34,859 nucleotides of DNA from an uncultured Bacteroidales bacterium (GTDB taxonomy: Bacteria > Bacteroidota > Bacteroidia > Bacteroidales > Paludibacteraceae). Below the pieces are notes generated by a model. The model had not been told where the DNA came from and searched no databases. It saw only the letters and a program-made list of their open reading frames with translations. The first letter of the stretch is position 1. Every line of letters begins with the position of its first letter. The DNA lies in contig CACYGT010000012.1 of the NCBI GenBank assembly GCA_902774075.1, positions 1-34,859 of the forward strand. The letters are read 5' to 3'. The position numbers were made by a program, and so were the translations under genes. Below, one piece after another: positions 23,401 to 32,422 of the stretch.

Positions 23401-24162
23401 ATGAAAATCATCTCTTACAATCTTAATGGAATACGCTCGGCTATAAACAAAGGGCTGCTCGACTGGCTATCGGTAGAGCAACCCGATGTTTTTTGTATTC
23501 AGGAGAGCAAAGCGCAGCCCGAGCAGATAGACGTGCTGGCCTTTCAGGAACTCGGCTATCACAGTTATATCCACTCGGCAGAGAAGAAAGGCTATTCGGG
23601 CGTATGTATCTTTTCCAAACAAGAACCGGACAAAGTAGTGGTCGGTATCGGTAACCCGGAGTTCGACCGCGAAGGACGAGTACTGCGCGCTGACTTCGGA
23701 GACATCACTATCGTGGACGCCTATATCCCCAGCGGTACGACCGGTGATATCCGCCAGACGGTGAAGATGGCGTTCCTCGAAGAACTGATCACCTGGACGC
23801 AGGAACTGCGCAAAGAGCGACCGAACGTCATCATCTGCGGCGATTATAACATCTGCCATAAACCCATCGACATCAATCATCCCGAACGCCAGATAGGTGT
23901 GTCGGGTTTCCTACCCGAAGAGCGGGAGTGGATGGACCGTTGGGAAGCTACCGGCCTTATCGACTCTTTCCGTGTCTTTGATCAGAGTCCGGAGCGTTAT
24001 AGCTGGTGGTCTTGGCGAGCAGGTTCTCGAGCACGTAACGTAGGCTGGCGTATTGACTATTTGTGGGTGACGGAATCCCTTCGCCCACGACTCCAAGATG
24101 GTAAGATATTAACCGAGGCGGTTCACTCCGACCATTGCCCCGTAGCATTATGGATAAACTAA
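23401..24162 (+). CDS. xth: Exodeoxyribonuclease III
   Basis: A 253-residue AP endonuclease / 3'-5' exonuclease of the EEP fold that cuts DNA at abasic sites in base excision repair. Motifs in order: NLNGIRSA near the N-terminus, [13 protein letters not shown] with the metal-binding Glu, [21 protein letters not shown], and the terminal SDHCPVALW with the catalytic His. Length is normal. It is a cytoplasmic protein placed between a protease and lptB, so operon membership says little about function. Its last 13 bases overlap lptB. Confidence 0.95.
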   Translation: MKIISYNLNGIRSAINKGLLDWLSVEQPDVFCIQESKAQPEQIDVLAFQELGYHSYIHSAEKKGYSGVCIFSKQEPDKVVVGIGNPEFDREGRVLRADFGDITIVDAYIPSGTTGDIRQTVKMAFLEELITWTQELRKERPNVIICGDYNICHKPIDINHPERQIGVSGFLPEEREWMDRWEATGLIDSFRVFDQSPERYSWWSWRAGSRARNVGWRIDYLWVTESLRPRLQDGKILTEAVHSDHCPVALWIN

Positions 24163-24896
24163 GAACAGAACATCTCGTTAAGAAATACGGCAAACGTACT
24201 GTCGTGGATGATGTGTCTATCGAACTCGAGCAGGGCGAGATAGTGGGTTTGTTGGGTCCCAACGGAGCCGGTAAGACCACCACTTTCTATATGACGACCG
24301 GACTTGTGGTAGCCAACCACGGCCGTATCTTCCTTAATGATCAGGACATCACGGATTTCCCGATGTACAAACGCGCGAAGATGGGTATCGGTTACTTGCC
24401 GCAAGAGGCGAGTGTCTTCCGCAAACTGACCGTGGAGGATAACTTAAAAGCTGTACTGGAACTGACTGACTTCAGTAAGGAGTATCAGGCTCAGAAACTT
24501 GAGCAACTCATCAAGGAATTCAACCTGGCGCATGTACGGCATAACTTAGGCGACCGGCTCAGCGGCGGTGAACGTCGTCGTACCGAGATAGCCCGTTGTT
24601 TGGCTATCGAACCTAAGTTCGTGATGCTGGACGAACCCTTTGCGGGCGTCGATCCAATTGCCGTACAAGAGATCCAGGACGTTGTTTGGCGTCTCAAGGA
24701 TAAGAATATCGGTATTCTCATCACGGACCACAACGTCGACGAGACGCTGATGATCACCGACCGCGCATACCTGCTCTTTGAGGGTAAGATCCTTTTCCAT
24801 GGTACGCCCGAAGAGTTGGCTGCTAACCCCATCGTGCGGCAGAACTACTTAGGCCGTGACTTCGAACTCAAACGTAAGACGAGAGTTGAGAACTAA
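24150..24896 (+). CDS. lptB: LPS export ABC transporter ATP-binding protein LptB
   Basis: A 248-residue ATPase that powers LPS extraction from the inner membrane with LptF/LptG. Walker A is GPNGAGKTT, the Q-loop reads [19 protein letters not shown], the signature is [16 protein letters not shown], and Walker B is [13 protein letters not shown]; the first and second of these are the LptB/YhbG type. The ATG at 24150 ([16 protein letters not shown]) is preferred to an in-frame TTG at 24135 inside xth. lptA, lptC and lptF/G are not in the window. Confidence 0.94.
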   Translation: MDKLRTEHLVKKYGKRTVVDDVSIELEQGEIVGLLGPNGAGKTTTFYMTTGLVVANHGRIFLNDQDITDFPMYKRAKMGIGYLPQEASVFRKLTVEDNLKAVLELTDFSKEYQAQKLEQLIKEFNLAHVRHNLGDRLSGGERRRTEIARCLAIEPKFVMLDEPFAGVDPIAVQEIQDVVWRLKDKNIGILITDHNVDETLMITDRAYLLFEGKILFHGTPEELAANPIVRQNYLGRDFELKRKTRVEN

Positions 24897-25863
24897 ATCG
24901 CTCATACTATCCTTCTTTGCCGCGCTTCTTCTCATAGGCTGCGAGCAGCAGGTACCCGAACGTAAGGTACCGGTTCACGAGTGTGCTACCCCTCCGGAGG
25001 GTAGGGCTGTTGCGATGAGTTTTGCGTGGGGAAATACGGTCTATATCGTTTGCGGACGTCTGGCTAACGGACGTTATACGAACACGATGATGACCTATAA
25101 TGCGGCAACTGACACTTGGCAGGCAGAAATCGCTACTCCCCTTGCAGCGCGCGCGAATGGTATCGCTTGTACCAACTCCCACGCCGCCTATGTCGGCTTA
25201 GGTTATAACAAAGGCAGCATATACGAAGAGTCGAGTTACTTGCGCGATTTCTGGCGATACGACCCGACAACTAACACATGGACTCAACTGGCGGACTTCC
25301 CGTCCAAGAAGACTGATGCAGCTTTTGCTTTTGCAGATGACGAGCATGTATGGGTAGGATATGGGTTCAATGGTTTTGGCAATGAACTATGGGCCTATTC
25401 GATAGCAGACAATACATGGGAAGAGGTGCCTCGTGATGGCGAACGACCGGAACGACGCATGTCGATGGTCGCTGCGACCTGTCAAGGACGTTATTTTGCC
25501 GGTACAGGTTTTCTCTATCACGGACGTAATGATTTCTGGGAGTATGTTCCTTCTTCCAATAAATGGGAGCGCAAGGCTTCTGTGCCGGGTAGCGGAAGAC
25601 ATAATGCCGCCTGCGCTGCAACTACGCAAGCTGTGTGGGTTATGGGCGGCTGGCATTACGGAGACTCCCTCACTACCGGCTATCATTTTCAGGATATCTT
25701 GCGCTATGCTCCGAAGACCGACTCATGGGAACGTTGCGGTACCATTCCTTGTGGCCCGACGGAGAACGGTGTCGCCTGCAGTATAGGTGACCGCGTTTAT
25801 TTCGGTTTGGGAGAGAGCAATAAATACGAACTGTATCCATACTGGTATTATTGTGAAGATTAA
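24886..25863 (+). CDS. Kelch-repeat lipoprotein
   Basis: A 325-residue protein starting at TTG 24886, inside the end of lptB; this gives a well-formed lipoprotein signal ([18 protein letters not shown], Cys19), whereas longer starts (GTG at 24856) add charged residues before it. The mature part has about five Kelch-type blades with the pattern W-aromatic-Tyr-xx-xx-xx-W, for example [45 protein letters not shown] and [14 protein letters not shown], which form a beta-propeller. The binding partner is unknown. It sits between lptB and the Wzi-like gene, so a role at the cell envelope is likely. Its stop overlaps the next gene by 11 bases. Confidence 0.85.
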   Translation: MRTKSLILSFFAALLLIGCEQQVPERKVPVHECATPPEGRAVAMSFAWGNTVYIVCGRLANGRYTNTMMTYNAATDTWQAEIATPLAARANGIACTNSHAAYVGLGYNKGSIYEESSYLRDFWRYDPTTNTWTQLADFPSKKTDAAFAFADDEHVWVGYGFNGFGNELWAYSIADNTWEEVPRDGERPERRMSMVAATCQGRYFAGTGFLYHGRNDFWEYVPSSNKWERKASVPGSGRHNAACAATTQAVWVMGGWHYGDSLTTGYHFQDILRYAPKTDSWERCGTIPCGPTENGVACSIGDRVYFGLGESNKYELYPYWYYCED

Positions 25864-27277
25864 ACAGTACATAGTGCTCTTACTCCTTTTCGCCGGTTGC
25901 ATCACCGCGCAGGCGAAGAAAGACTTCTGGCCGGTACCGATGCATCAGCCCGATACCGCAAGAGATACACTCATGTATTATCTTGGCACCTCTGCAGTTG
26001 CTTCTTCGGGCACTCAAGCTCCCCTCTGGATACATACCAACGAGAACGGCAATATCAGTAGTGCACCCTATAGCGGTAACATCACCGCCGGTATCTACAA
26101 ACGTGCTACACGTCCCAGCCGATGGTACGACTATGATTTCGGAGTGGTGATGACAGGACGTTTTGATACCGAACGCGCTACAGGCTATTTCAACGAACTT
26201 TACGCGCACTTACGCCTGTATATCATCGACATTACGGCCGGTATTTTACCCTTCACCTGCGGTTCGCAGAATCCCCGTCTCTCTACGGGCGGTCTGCTCT
26301 TCTCCGGTAATGCACAGCCTATCCCGCGTGTCAGTATCGGCATTGACCGGTATATGCCTTTCCCGGGTTTGTTTGGCTATGTGGAGATTAAAGGCGGTCT
26401 GACGCATGGTTGGTTCGTGGACGATAGCCGTTTGGATACGACTATTGCTACTACCGGAACATTGCTGCACTATAAGTTCGCCGGCATTCGTTTGGGCGGC
26501 GACCTGCCGATCAACCTCAGTTACGAGTTTCATCATGTAGCCCAGTGGGGCGGAAAGTCTCCTCGCTACGGACAGTTTCCTGTGACGTGGGAGACGTACA
26601 AGCATATCCTTACGGCGCATAGCGGAGGAAATAACCTGAGCGATCAACTCAATGCCGAAGGCAACCATATCGGTTTTCAAGAACTGGCACTGACCGCCAA
26701 GTGGCCTCAATGGCGTATCACAGCCTACTGGCAGACCTTGTTTGAAGACATGAGTGCGCGGTTTATCGGTGTGTCCAACCAAGTAGATGGTTTGTGGGGC
26801 CTCTCTGTACAGCAGAGTCAATGGCCTTTCATCAATGCCTTCACGTATGAGTTTATCAATACGACCGCTCAAGACGGACCTTGGCACGACCGAGACGGAT
26901 TAGTCTATGGCGGGCGAAGCGGTTATTATACCAACAGCAGTTACGGACAAGGATGGACGCATTTTGGAAGATGTATCGGAAACCCCATGATGAGTCCTCA
27001 GAATAACCGTGTTCGTGTGCATTACATAGGCCTTGCAGGAGATATCTACGGCTTCGAATACCGCGTGATGGGAAGTTATAGTCGTAACTGGGGTACGTAT
27101 GCAAAGCCTCTCATGAGTCATAACACCTCTCTGATGCTGGAGGTACACAAACAGGTACCACAGGCTTGGGGACTCGATTTTGGTATTCGTCTTGCGGGTG
27201 ACATCGGTACACAATACGGGAACAGTTTTGGTGCAATGATCACCATTACCAAACGAGGGTTGATCCATTCATGGTAA
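25853..27277 (+). CDS. Wzi-family capsule assembly / outer membrane beta-barrel protein
   Basis: A 474-residue protein starting at GTG 25853, which gives the signal peptide [21 protein letters not shown]; it could also be a lipoprotein at the Cys in FAGC, but the AQA site fits better. The mature part has alternating beta strands of an outer membrane barrel and features of the Cap_assemb_Wzi family: LGTSAVASSGTQAPLWIHTN near the start, the PRVSIGIDRYMPFPG strand, and LWGLSVQQSQWPFINAFTYE. Wzi-type proteins anchor surface polysaccharide on the outer membrane. Its neighbours (glycosyltransferases and ligase) agree. It overlaps the Kelch gene by 11 bases and the GT2 gene by 7. Confidence 0.8.
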   Translation: MKIKQYIVLLLLFAGCITAQAKKDFWPVPMHQPDTARDTLMYYLGTSAVASSGTQAPLWIHTNENGNISSAPYSGNITAGIYKRATRPSRWYDYDFGVVMTGRFDTERATGYFNELYAHLRLYIIDITAGILPFTCGSQNPRLSTGGLLFSGNAQPIPRVSIGIDRYMPFPGLFGYVEIKGGLTHGWFVDDSRLDTTIATTGTLLHYKFAGIRLGGDLPINLSYEFHHVAQWGGKSPRYGQFPVTWETYKHILTAHSGGNNLSDQLNAEGNHIGFQELALTAKWPQWRITAYWQTLFEDMSARFIGVSNQVDGLWGLSVQQSQWPFINAFTYEFINTTAQDGPWHDRDGLVYGGRSGYYTNSSYGQGWTHFGRCIGNPMMSPQNNRVRVHYIGLAGDIYGFEYRVMGSYSRNWGTYAKPLMSHNTSLMLEVHKQVPQAWGLDFGIRLAGDIGTQYGNSFGAMITITKRGLIHSW

Positions 27278-27972
27278 AAGACGCGTTACATATTATTATG
27301 CCGGTGAAGGACTCGCTGGAGACAGCCGAACAGGCGATAAGGGCGGTAGTCTCCTCCGGTCACATGCTGACGGTTTATGACGACAACTCTGAGCCGGACA
27401 ATGCCGTGCGTCTTGATGCCCTGCAAGCAGAATTAGGTATCCGCGTAATACATATAGCAGACCATACGGATCACCCTTCGCCTAACTACCGCTGGGTACT
27501 TATCAACGCGCAGAAAGAAGCTTTGATAAACAACCAACATCTGCTGATTATAGAAAGCGATGTGCTCGTACAAGCCGATACGATCGACCGCCTGGTCAAA
27601 GCCATACAGCCTCAAGTAGGCATCGTGGCGGCTGTCACGAAAGATGAAGAAGGACAGGTTAATTTCCCGTACTTATACGCCAAGAAGGAGACCGCAGATA
27701 TCGTTTGTACCAAGCGTTTGTCTTTCTGCTGCACGCTATTGACCCATGCTTTTTTGCAAGCCTATGACTTCGCTGAGTTGAACGAGCACAAGAACTGGTA
27801 CGACGTACATATAAGCCGCAAATCCCGTCAATTGGGTTTTGAGAATATATTGCAACTGACGAACCCAGTATTGCATAAACCGCACTCCAGTAGACCTTGG
27901 AAACTGCTTAAGTATTCGCACCCCTTCTTGTATTATTGGAACAAACTGATTCATGGCAGAGACAAGATTTAA
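27271..27972 (+). CDS. GT2-family glycosyltransferase (LPS/surface glycan)
   Basis: A 233-residue soluble GT-A fold enzyme. The nucleotide-binding start is LHIIMPVKDSLETAEQAIRA, followed by LTVYDDNSEPDN; the metal-binding triad is in LLIIESDVLVQ (ESD in place of DXD). The C-terminus is basic and aromatic (RPWKLLKYSHPFLYYWNKLI), suited to membrane association. The donor and acceptor sugars cannot be told. It overlaps the Wzi-like gene by 7 bases and the next glycosyltransferase by 20. Confidence 0.85.
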   Translation: MVKDALHIIMPVKDSLETAEQAIRAVVSSGHMLTVYDDNSEPDNAVRLDALQAELGIRVIHIADHTDHPSPNYRWVLINAQKEALINNQHLLIIESDVLVQADTIDRLVKAIQPQVGIVAAVTKDEEGQVNFPYLYAKKETADIVCTKRLSFCCTLLTHAFLQAYDFAELNEHKNWYDVHISRKSRQLGFENILQLTNPVLHKPHSSRPWKLLKYSHPFLYYWNKLIHGRDKI

Positions 27973-29266
27973 GATATACAGCCTATTGGTCGTTAAGAAC
28001 GAAGTGGACATCATTTCCGCTTCGCTCATTGACGCGTGCCGGTGGTCGGATAAGATCATTGTCATCGACAACGGCTCTGAGGATGGTACGTGGGAGAAGA
28101 TACAACAGTTATCTCAGAACCACCCGCAGATCATACCTTGGCTTCGCTACGAAGGGCCGTTCCATATCGGGTTGCGGGCAAAGGCCTTCAAGGCTTTTCG
28201 CCAAGAGATGACTTCCGACAGTTGGTGGTGCGTGCGTCTTGATGCCGATGAGTTCTACCCGGGTGATGTACGTGCCTTCCTGGCTTCGGTACCGCGTTGT
28301 TATCGCACGGTCAAGAAAGAAAGCACCGACTATATCCTCACTCGCGAGGATATCGAGCAGAATACCTTTACCGGGGATTTTGAGAAAGACAAAGCCCTTA
28401 TCACGCATGCCCTGCCTTCGCCTCGTCGCGAGCGGCGCTTTATGCGTCATTCGGCTTTGCTGTGCTGGTCTGAGCGTTGGCGGTATCCGCACCCTTGGGG
28501 ACGTGTCTATAAGCAGTGTATCCCCGTGGATCACTACCAGTATCGTTCGCCTCAACAGATGGCGAAGCGTTTTGCTACACGCCAACAAGCAAAAGCAGAC
28601 GGCTGCGGTTCTTTCCATCACGAGCAAGGAACTAACTGGGAGGACTACCTCTTGACGAACAAACAGTTGCGGGAACAGCAGACCTTAGCGCATCTGGAAG
28701 AAGCTTTTGCCGCTTCGCAGATGGTGTTCTATCATAGCCGGAATACAATCAAACTGGTGGGTGATGATATTGTGGTCAAGGCGTTCCGCAAGCCTCGTTT
28801 TCCCAATAGTTTTATCTATGGCACGTTCCGTAAGAGCAAGGCGGAACGCAGTTACTTGTACGCCAAGCGTTTGGGTAACTTAACTCCGGAGCCGCTGGCC
28901 TATCGCGAGCACCGCCGTTGGGGACTGTTGCGGGAGAGTTATTATGCTTGCCGTTTGTCCAAGTTGCCTTATACTTTTCGCCAAGTAGAGCGAGACAAGA
29001 CCTTTCCGCACCGCGAGCAGATCATACGCAGAGTAGGGGAGTTTATGGCCAAACTGCATGCACTTGGCGCATATCCGCTGGATTTCTCGGGAGGGAACAT
29101 ACTGCTTAATGCCGATGGTTCGCAGATGCAGTTAGTGGACCTCAACCGCATGCAATGGTGTAAGCATATCAGTCTGAGCAAAGGCCTTAAACAGGCTTGG
29201 AGGTTGGTGCTTACGGACGAAGAAAGACAATGGTTAAATGAAGCGTATATAGCCGCACGACAATGA
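27953..29266 (+). CDS. Fusion of a GT2 glycosyltransferase and an LPS-core kinase
   Basis: A 437-residue protein in two halves. Residues 1 to about 245 are a GT-A glycosyltransferase of the WaaE/KdtX type: SLLVVKNEVDIISASLIDA, IIVIDNGSEDGTWE and the metal motif DAD at 97-99. Residues about 255-437 are a kinase of the Kdo/InaA type: lysine K276 in IVVKAF, a helix Glu in KAERSYLYAKRL, the catalytic loop LDFSGGNIL with D377 and N382, and the metal-binding D396 in LVDLNR. The usual His before the catalytic Asp is Pro here. The product probably adds a core sugar and phosphorylates the core or Kdo. In many relatives these are two genes. It overlaps both neighbours. Confidence 0.82.
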   Translation: MAETRFKIYSLLVVKNEVDIISASLIDACRWSDKIIVIDNGSEDGTWEKIQQLSQNHPQIIPWLRYEGPFHIGLRAKAFKAFRQEMTSDSWWCVRLDADEFYPGDVRAFLASVPRCYRTVKKESTDYILTREDIEQNTFTGDFEKDKALITHALPSPRRERRFMRHSALLCWSERWRYPHPWGRVYKQCIPVDHYQYRSPQQMAKRFATRQQAKADGCGSFHHEQGTNWEDYLLTNKQLREQQTLAHLEEAFAASQMVFYHSRNTIKLVGDDIVVKAFRKPRFPNSFIYGTFRKSKAERSYLYAKRLGNLTPEPLAYREHRRWGLLRESYYACRLSKLPYTFRQVERDKTFPHREQIIRRVGEFMAKLHALGAYPLDFSGGNILLNADGSQMQLVDLNRMQWCKHISLSKGLKQAWRLVLTDEERQWLNEAYIAARQ

Positions 29267-30522
29267 TGAACAAGTACCAAGACATACTCGGTCGCATCAA
29301 TTTCGGTCTCTTCCTGGCCGTGGTTGCTTTGTTGCCTTTTCCACAGGTTTTCTTGCGCTATGCATGGGTACTTTGGTTCGCGGCATGGGTACTTGAAGGA
29401 CGTTGGCTCCAACTCTCCAACCTCAAAGCACAAATCACCAATAGTAAAATTATTATTCCTATCTGTCTCTTTGCCCTTTGGTATGTTTGGCGTCTGTTGT
29501 CGGGCATCTGGTCGCCCGATCATGTAGCGTGGGCACGACAGATGGAGCGGTATATCACTTTTGGTGTCGTGGTGCCTGTCGGTCTATGGGGCGTCAATGC
29601 GTGTTACAACTGGAAGTTGGCTGCTAAAGTGCTTATAGGCGGCTGTGTAGCGGCGGTGTTTATCTACGTAGTCTTAGTGACGGCCTTGTATTTCCGCCCG
29701 GACTGGGTTGCTGCTTTCAACTATCCTGAGTGGGGGCACTATCCGGATTTGTTCCATTATTATGAGAACATATCGCATTTCAAGCACCGCCTCTTCCTTT
29801 GTGGAGTGGAACTGTTCGGCGCTGTGATGGCTTGGCTGTTGTACAGAAAGAAACCCGCTATCTTGATACCCAGCCTCGTTGTGATGCTTTCTGTGATTCC
29901 TCTCACGGGTTCTCGTCAGGCGATACTGACGCTCGCGGCGCTCATAGTGGTTGTTGTTCTCTGTTCGTTGTCCAAACAGTATCTGCTGCGCTATGGTGTT
30001 GTAATAGCCATCGTAGGTGCTTTGGGAGGATGGGGACTTCTCTCGCTTCACCCGCGTATGGAGAACTTCGACATCTCCGATGTGACCGTACTTCGTCAGA
30101 TAGACTATACCCACGATGTCCGTTTTAACATATGGGGTTTTGCCCTCCAGCATCCTAAGGATTATATCGCGCATGGTTTAGGAGCCGGACAAAGTCAGAA
30201 CTATATGCGCGAACGGTACAGTAAAGGCCATTACCCCTATTATGCCGAGCGCGGTTATAACACCCACAACCAATATCTCGAAGAACTGCTCGAACTGGGT
30301 ATCGGAGGTCTCTTGTTCTTCCTTATTGCGTGGCTGTCTATTCCGCTATGTACCAAAAAAGAAGGGCAACAAACGGCATTGCTGTTTACTACCCTCTTCC
30401 TCTTTAATATGTGTACGGAGTGCGTCTTCGGTCGCTATGACGGTATTGCCCTCTGGGCGGCCGGAATGGTGTTTATTCTGATGCAGTGTTCTCCTTACTT
30501 ATCGAATAGTCCGCGTAAGTAA
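29263..30522 (+). CDS. O-antigen ligase / polymerase family membrane protein
   Basis: A 419-residue protein with about ten to twelve hydrophobic segments and the Wzy_C/O-antigen-ligase signature: LTGSRQAILTL in one membrane helix and YNTHNQYLEELLELGIGGLLFF in the large loop and next helix. WaaL-type proteins join undecaprenyl-linked glycan to the lipid A-core; a Wzy polymerase role cannot be excluded. ATGA overlap with the fusion gene. It ends the plus-strand run; its last 28 bases lie over the end of the convergent gene. Confidence 0.9.
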   Translation: MMNKYQDILGRINFGLFLAVVALLPFPQVFLRYAWVLWFAAWVLEGRWLQLSNLKAQITNSKIIIPICLFALWYVWRLLSGIWSPDHVAWARQMERYITFGVVVPVGLWGVNACYNWKLAAKVLIGGCVAAVFIYVVLVTALYFRPDWVAAFNYPEWGHYPDLFHYYENISHFKHRLFLCGVELFGAVMAWLLYRKKPAILIPSLVVMLSVIPLTGSRQAILTLAALIVVVVLCSLSKQYLLRYGVVIAIVGALGGWGLLSLHPRMENFDISDVTVLRQIDYTHDVRFNIWGFALQHPKDYIAHGLGAGQSQNYMRERYSKGHYPYYAERGYNTHNQYLEELLELGIGGLLFFLIAWLSIPLCTKKEGQQTALLFTTLFLFNMCTECVFGRYDGIALWAAGMVFILMQCSPYLSNSPRK

Positions 30523-30524
30523 GG
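30493..30524. terminator. Hairpin across the overlapping convergent gene ends
   Basis: CCTTACTTA (30493-30501) and TAAGTAAGG (30516-30524) are perfect inverted copies around a 14-base loop. Each arm carries the stop of one gene (AAG TAA on both strands). It could end transcription from both sides, although T-runs are weak (TTTCTGTTT on the plus strand only). Confidence 0.45.
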
Positions 30525-31628
30525 TTTCTGTTTGCCGGCCAATTCTTCCATCAGAGGTTCTAACTCAAAACGAACGATCATCTGTTGCTGATGCTGCAGA
30601 CGGATACCGTCATAATGCATGTTCCAGGAAAAATAGAAATTGACAAAACTGCTGCGATACAGATAGACGAACAAGTCTGTGCGGTTATAGATAGGCGACT
30701 GATAGAACGGATCGCCTAAACAGGAGTTGACGTTTCTTTCCCTTAACGGCATCAAGTTACCGCCGTAATAGAAGGTGTTCTTAAGGCCCAAGAACCACCA
30801 GTTAGCATACAACTCCATGATAAATCCGTGATTCAAGAAACTCTCGTTCACGCCTCTGTCCCGTTCCCAGCCGAAGATATATCCGGCGCGAAGTGACAAG
30901 GAGTCCAGCGGTACATACTGCGTCACATCAAAGCCTACAAATGCATGTGCATGGACATCATCGGTCACATGTTCATAGTTTTTTGCAAAACCTGCCTTGT
31001 GGTTCATATGTGCCAGACCGCCTACTTGGAGCCATTTATATTGATACTGACCGTTCAGCACGAGTCGGAACATCTCCCGTCGCTCATCTGTTTGCGCCCC
31101 TCGCCAGTCGCACATGAACTCCACAAAACCGCGCTGATCGCGGTATTGCAGCAATGCGCCTTGTATATTCGGGTGCATGTAGGTCAAACTGTCGTACATC
31201 AACCATTCGGGCATCGGCATTATACGCCGCGAATAGGGTATTGCTCCCATGCCGGCATCAAAACCGCGGTAGTTAAAATGGTAGTACGCGATAGGGTTAA
31301 ACTGCACGTCGCGCCAGTTGCCGCCTAAGCGCTGGGTATAACTCACGCCGGCTACTAACTCATGCCGTCCTCCAGCACGATCGAGGATACGTACGCCTAT
31401 CTGCGGGCTAAGACGGAAGTTCAAAATCGTCTGCGGTATCTGGTACGGCGAACTATACTCCCTGTTGTCAAAGTAGGTGGTGAAGTCCACGTCGTACAGC
31501 AGTTGAACGGGTTTCTGAGCTTTGATAGCTTGTTTGGCGGCAAAGGCCGAGTCCACAGGTATCTCTACCGGGTTCGCTGCGAAGCGTCCCCAGAATCCGA
31601 CTAAGAGTATAAAGAGTATCTGACTCAT
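30495..31628 (-). CDS. Outer membrane beta-barrel-like protein of unknown function (377 aa)
   Basis: A signal peptide (about 1-18, MSQILFILLVGFWGRFAA) is followed by alternating aromatic and polar strands typical of outer membrane barrels, such as ELVAGVSYTQRL, FNPIAYYHFNYRGFD, FVNFYFSWNMHYDGIRL and HQQQMIVRFELEPLM. I cannot name the family. It overlaps the preceding barrel-like gene (ATGA) in the dnaJ-GT39 run and ends over the O-antigen ligase gene. Co-occurrence with another barrel and a GT39 enzyme suggests a role in surface glycan placement. That is inference. Confidence 0.72.
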   Translation of the reverse strand: MSQILFILLVGFWGRFAANPVEIPVDSAFAAKQAIKAQKPVQLLYDVDFTTYFDNREYSSPYQIPQTILNFRLSPQIGVRILDRAGGRHELVAGVSYTQRLGGNWRDVQFNPIAYYHFNYRGFDAGMGAIPYSRRIMPMPEWLMYDSLTYMHPNIQGALLQYRDQRGFVEFMCDWRGAQTDERREMFRLVLNGQYQYKWLQVGGLAHMNHKAGFAKNYEHVTDDVHAHAFVGFDVTQYVPLDSLSLRAGYIFGWERDRGVNESFLNHGFIMELYANWWFLGLKNTFYYGGNLMPLRERNVNSCLGDPFYQSPIYNRTDLFVYLYRSSFVNFYFSWNMHYDGIRLQHQQQMIVRFELEPLMEELAGKQKPYLRGLFDK

Positions 31629-32422
31629 TTCTTACGTTTTAAGATGTCAATATTATACACTAAGCCTACGCGCAGTTGGTGGAACGGAAAATCCTGAATA
31701 CCGTATTGGTATTGCACATAGGGCTCAAAGCCTTTGATATGTCCTGCGGCGCGCGCTTTGATGGACATCGGCGCGTCGCCATATCGTTCCCAGCCGACAT
31801 ATCCGCCCCAGGTTGCCTGAAGCGAGAAATACTCGTGCAGCAGTTGTGCCTGCAGGCCGTACATCACCGCATCGTTCTGCCGGCCTTCTGTCGTTTGCCA
31901 GCATAAGAAACCGGCCGAGCCCGCCAGACGAATACTCACTTGCCGGATCGGGAAGGTCTGACCGATACTCAAGTCAAAGAAATAGCCCGGGCTGTCAAAA
32001 TGCCGCTTGCGTTCGTATTGTCCGCCGCTGGCGGTCTTCATGCCGAGTCGAATGGTCATCTGCGGGATATACTTGGCTTTCTCGGTCTTAAACCACGAGT
32101 GATGCAGTACCTGCACTTCGGTAGAGATATACACATCGCCCGCTCCGTAGCCTGTGCCGTCTGCCTGGCTATACCACTCACAGAGTGGCATCCACAGACT
32201 CAAGTTCGCCCAACGCGTGAATAAAGGAACGTGCACGCGCGCGAAGAGATCCGCGGTCTTGTCGTTATTGAAACCGAAATAGCCGTCAGCCGCGAGTTCT
32301 ACGCGGAGTTGTTCATACGTTTGTCCGTCGTTCATGTCAATGACCGGCAAGGCGTTCGGGCCAAAGAAGCCCGGCGCGATACCTGTAGGCACAAACAGCA
32401 ATATCATCAGCAGTTTAATCAT
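31625..32422 (-). CDS. Outer membrane beta-barrel-like protein of unknown function (265 aa)
   Basis: A hydrophobic N-terminus (MIKLLMILLFVPTGIAPG) acts as a signal peptide. The rest is strand-rich with aromatic girdles (YFSLQATWGGYVGWERYGD, FEPYVQYQYGIQDFPFHQL, and the terminal LRVGLVYNIDILKRKK). Barrel proteins often end in an aromatic residue; this one ends in a basic tail, so the barrel call is likely but not certain. No named family recognised. Eight-base overlap with the GT39 gene (ATGATTAA) and four with the next barrel. Confidence 0.7.
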   Translation of the reverse strand: MIKLLMILLFVPTGIAPGFFGPNALPVIDMNDGQTYEQLRVELAADGYFGFNNDKTADLFARVHVPLFTRWANLSLWMPLCEWYSQADGTGYGAGDVYISTEVQVLHHSWFKTEKAKYIPQMTIRLGMKTASGGQYERKRHFDSPGYFFDLSIGQTFPIRQVSIRLAGSAGFLCWQTTEGRQNDAVMYGLQAQLLHEYFSLQATWGGYVGWERYGDAPMSIKARAAGHIKGFEPYVQYQYGIQDFPFHQLRVGLVYNIDILKRKK

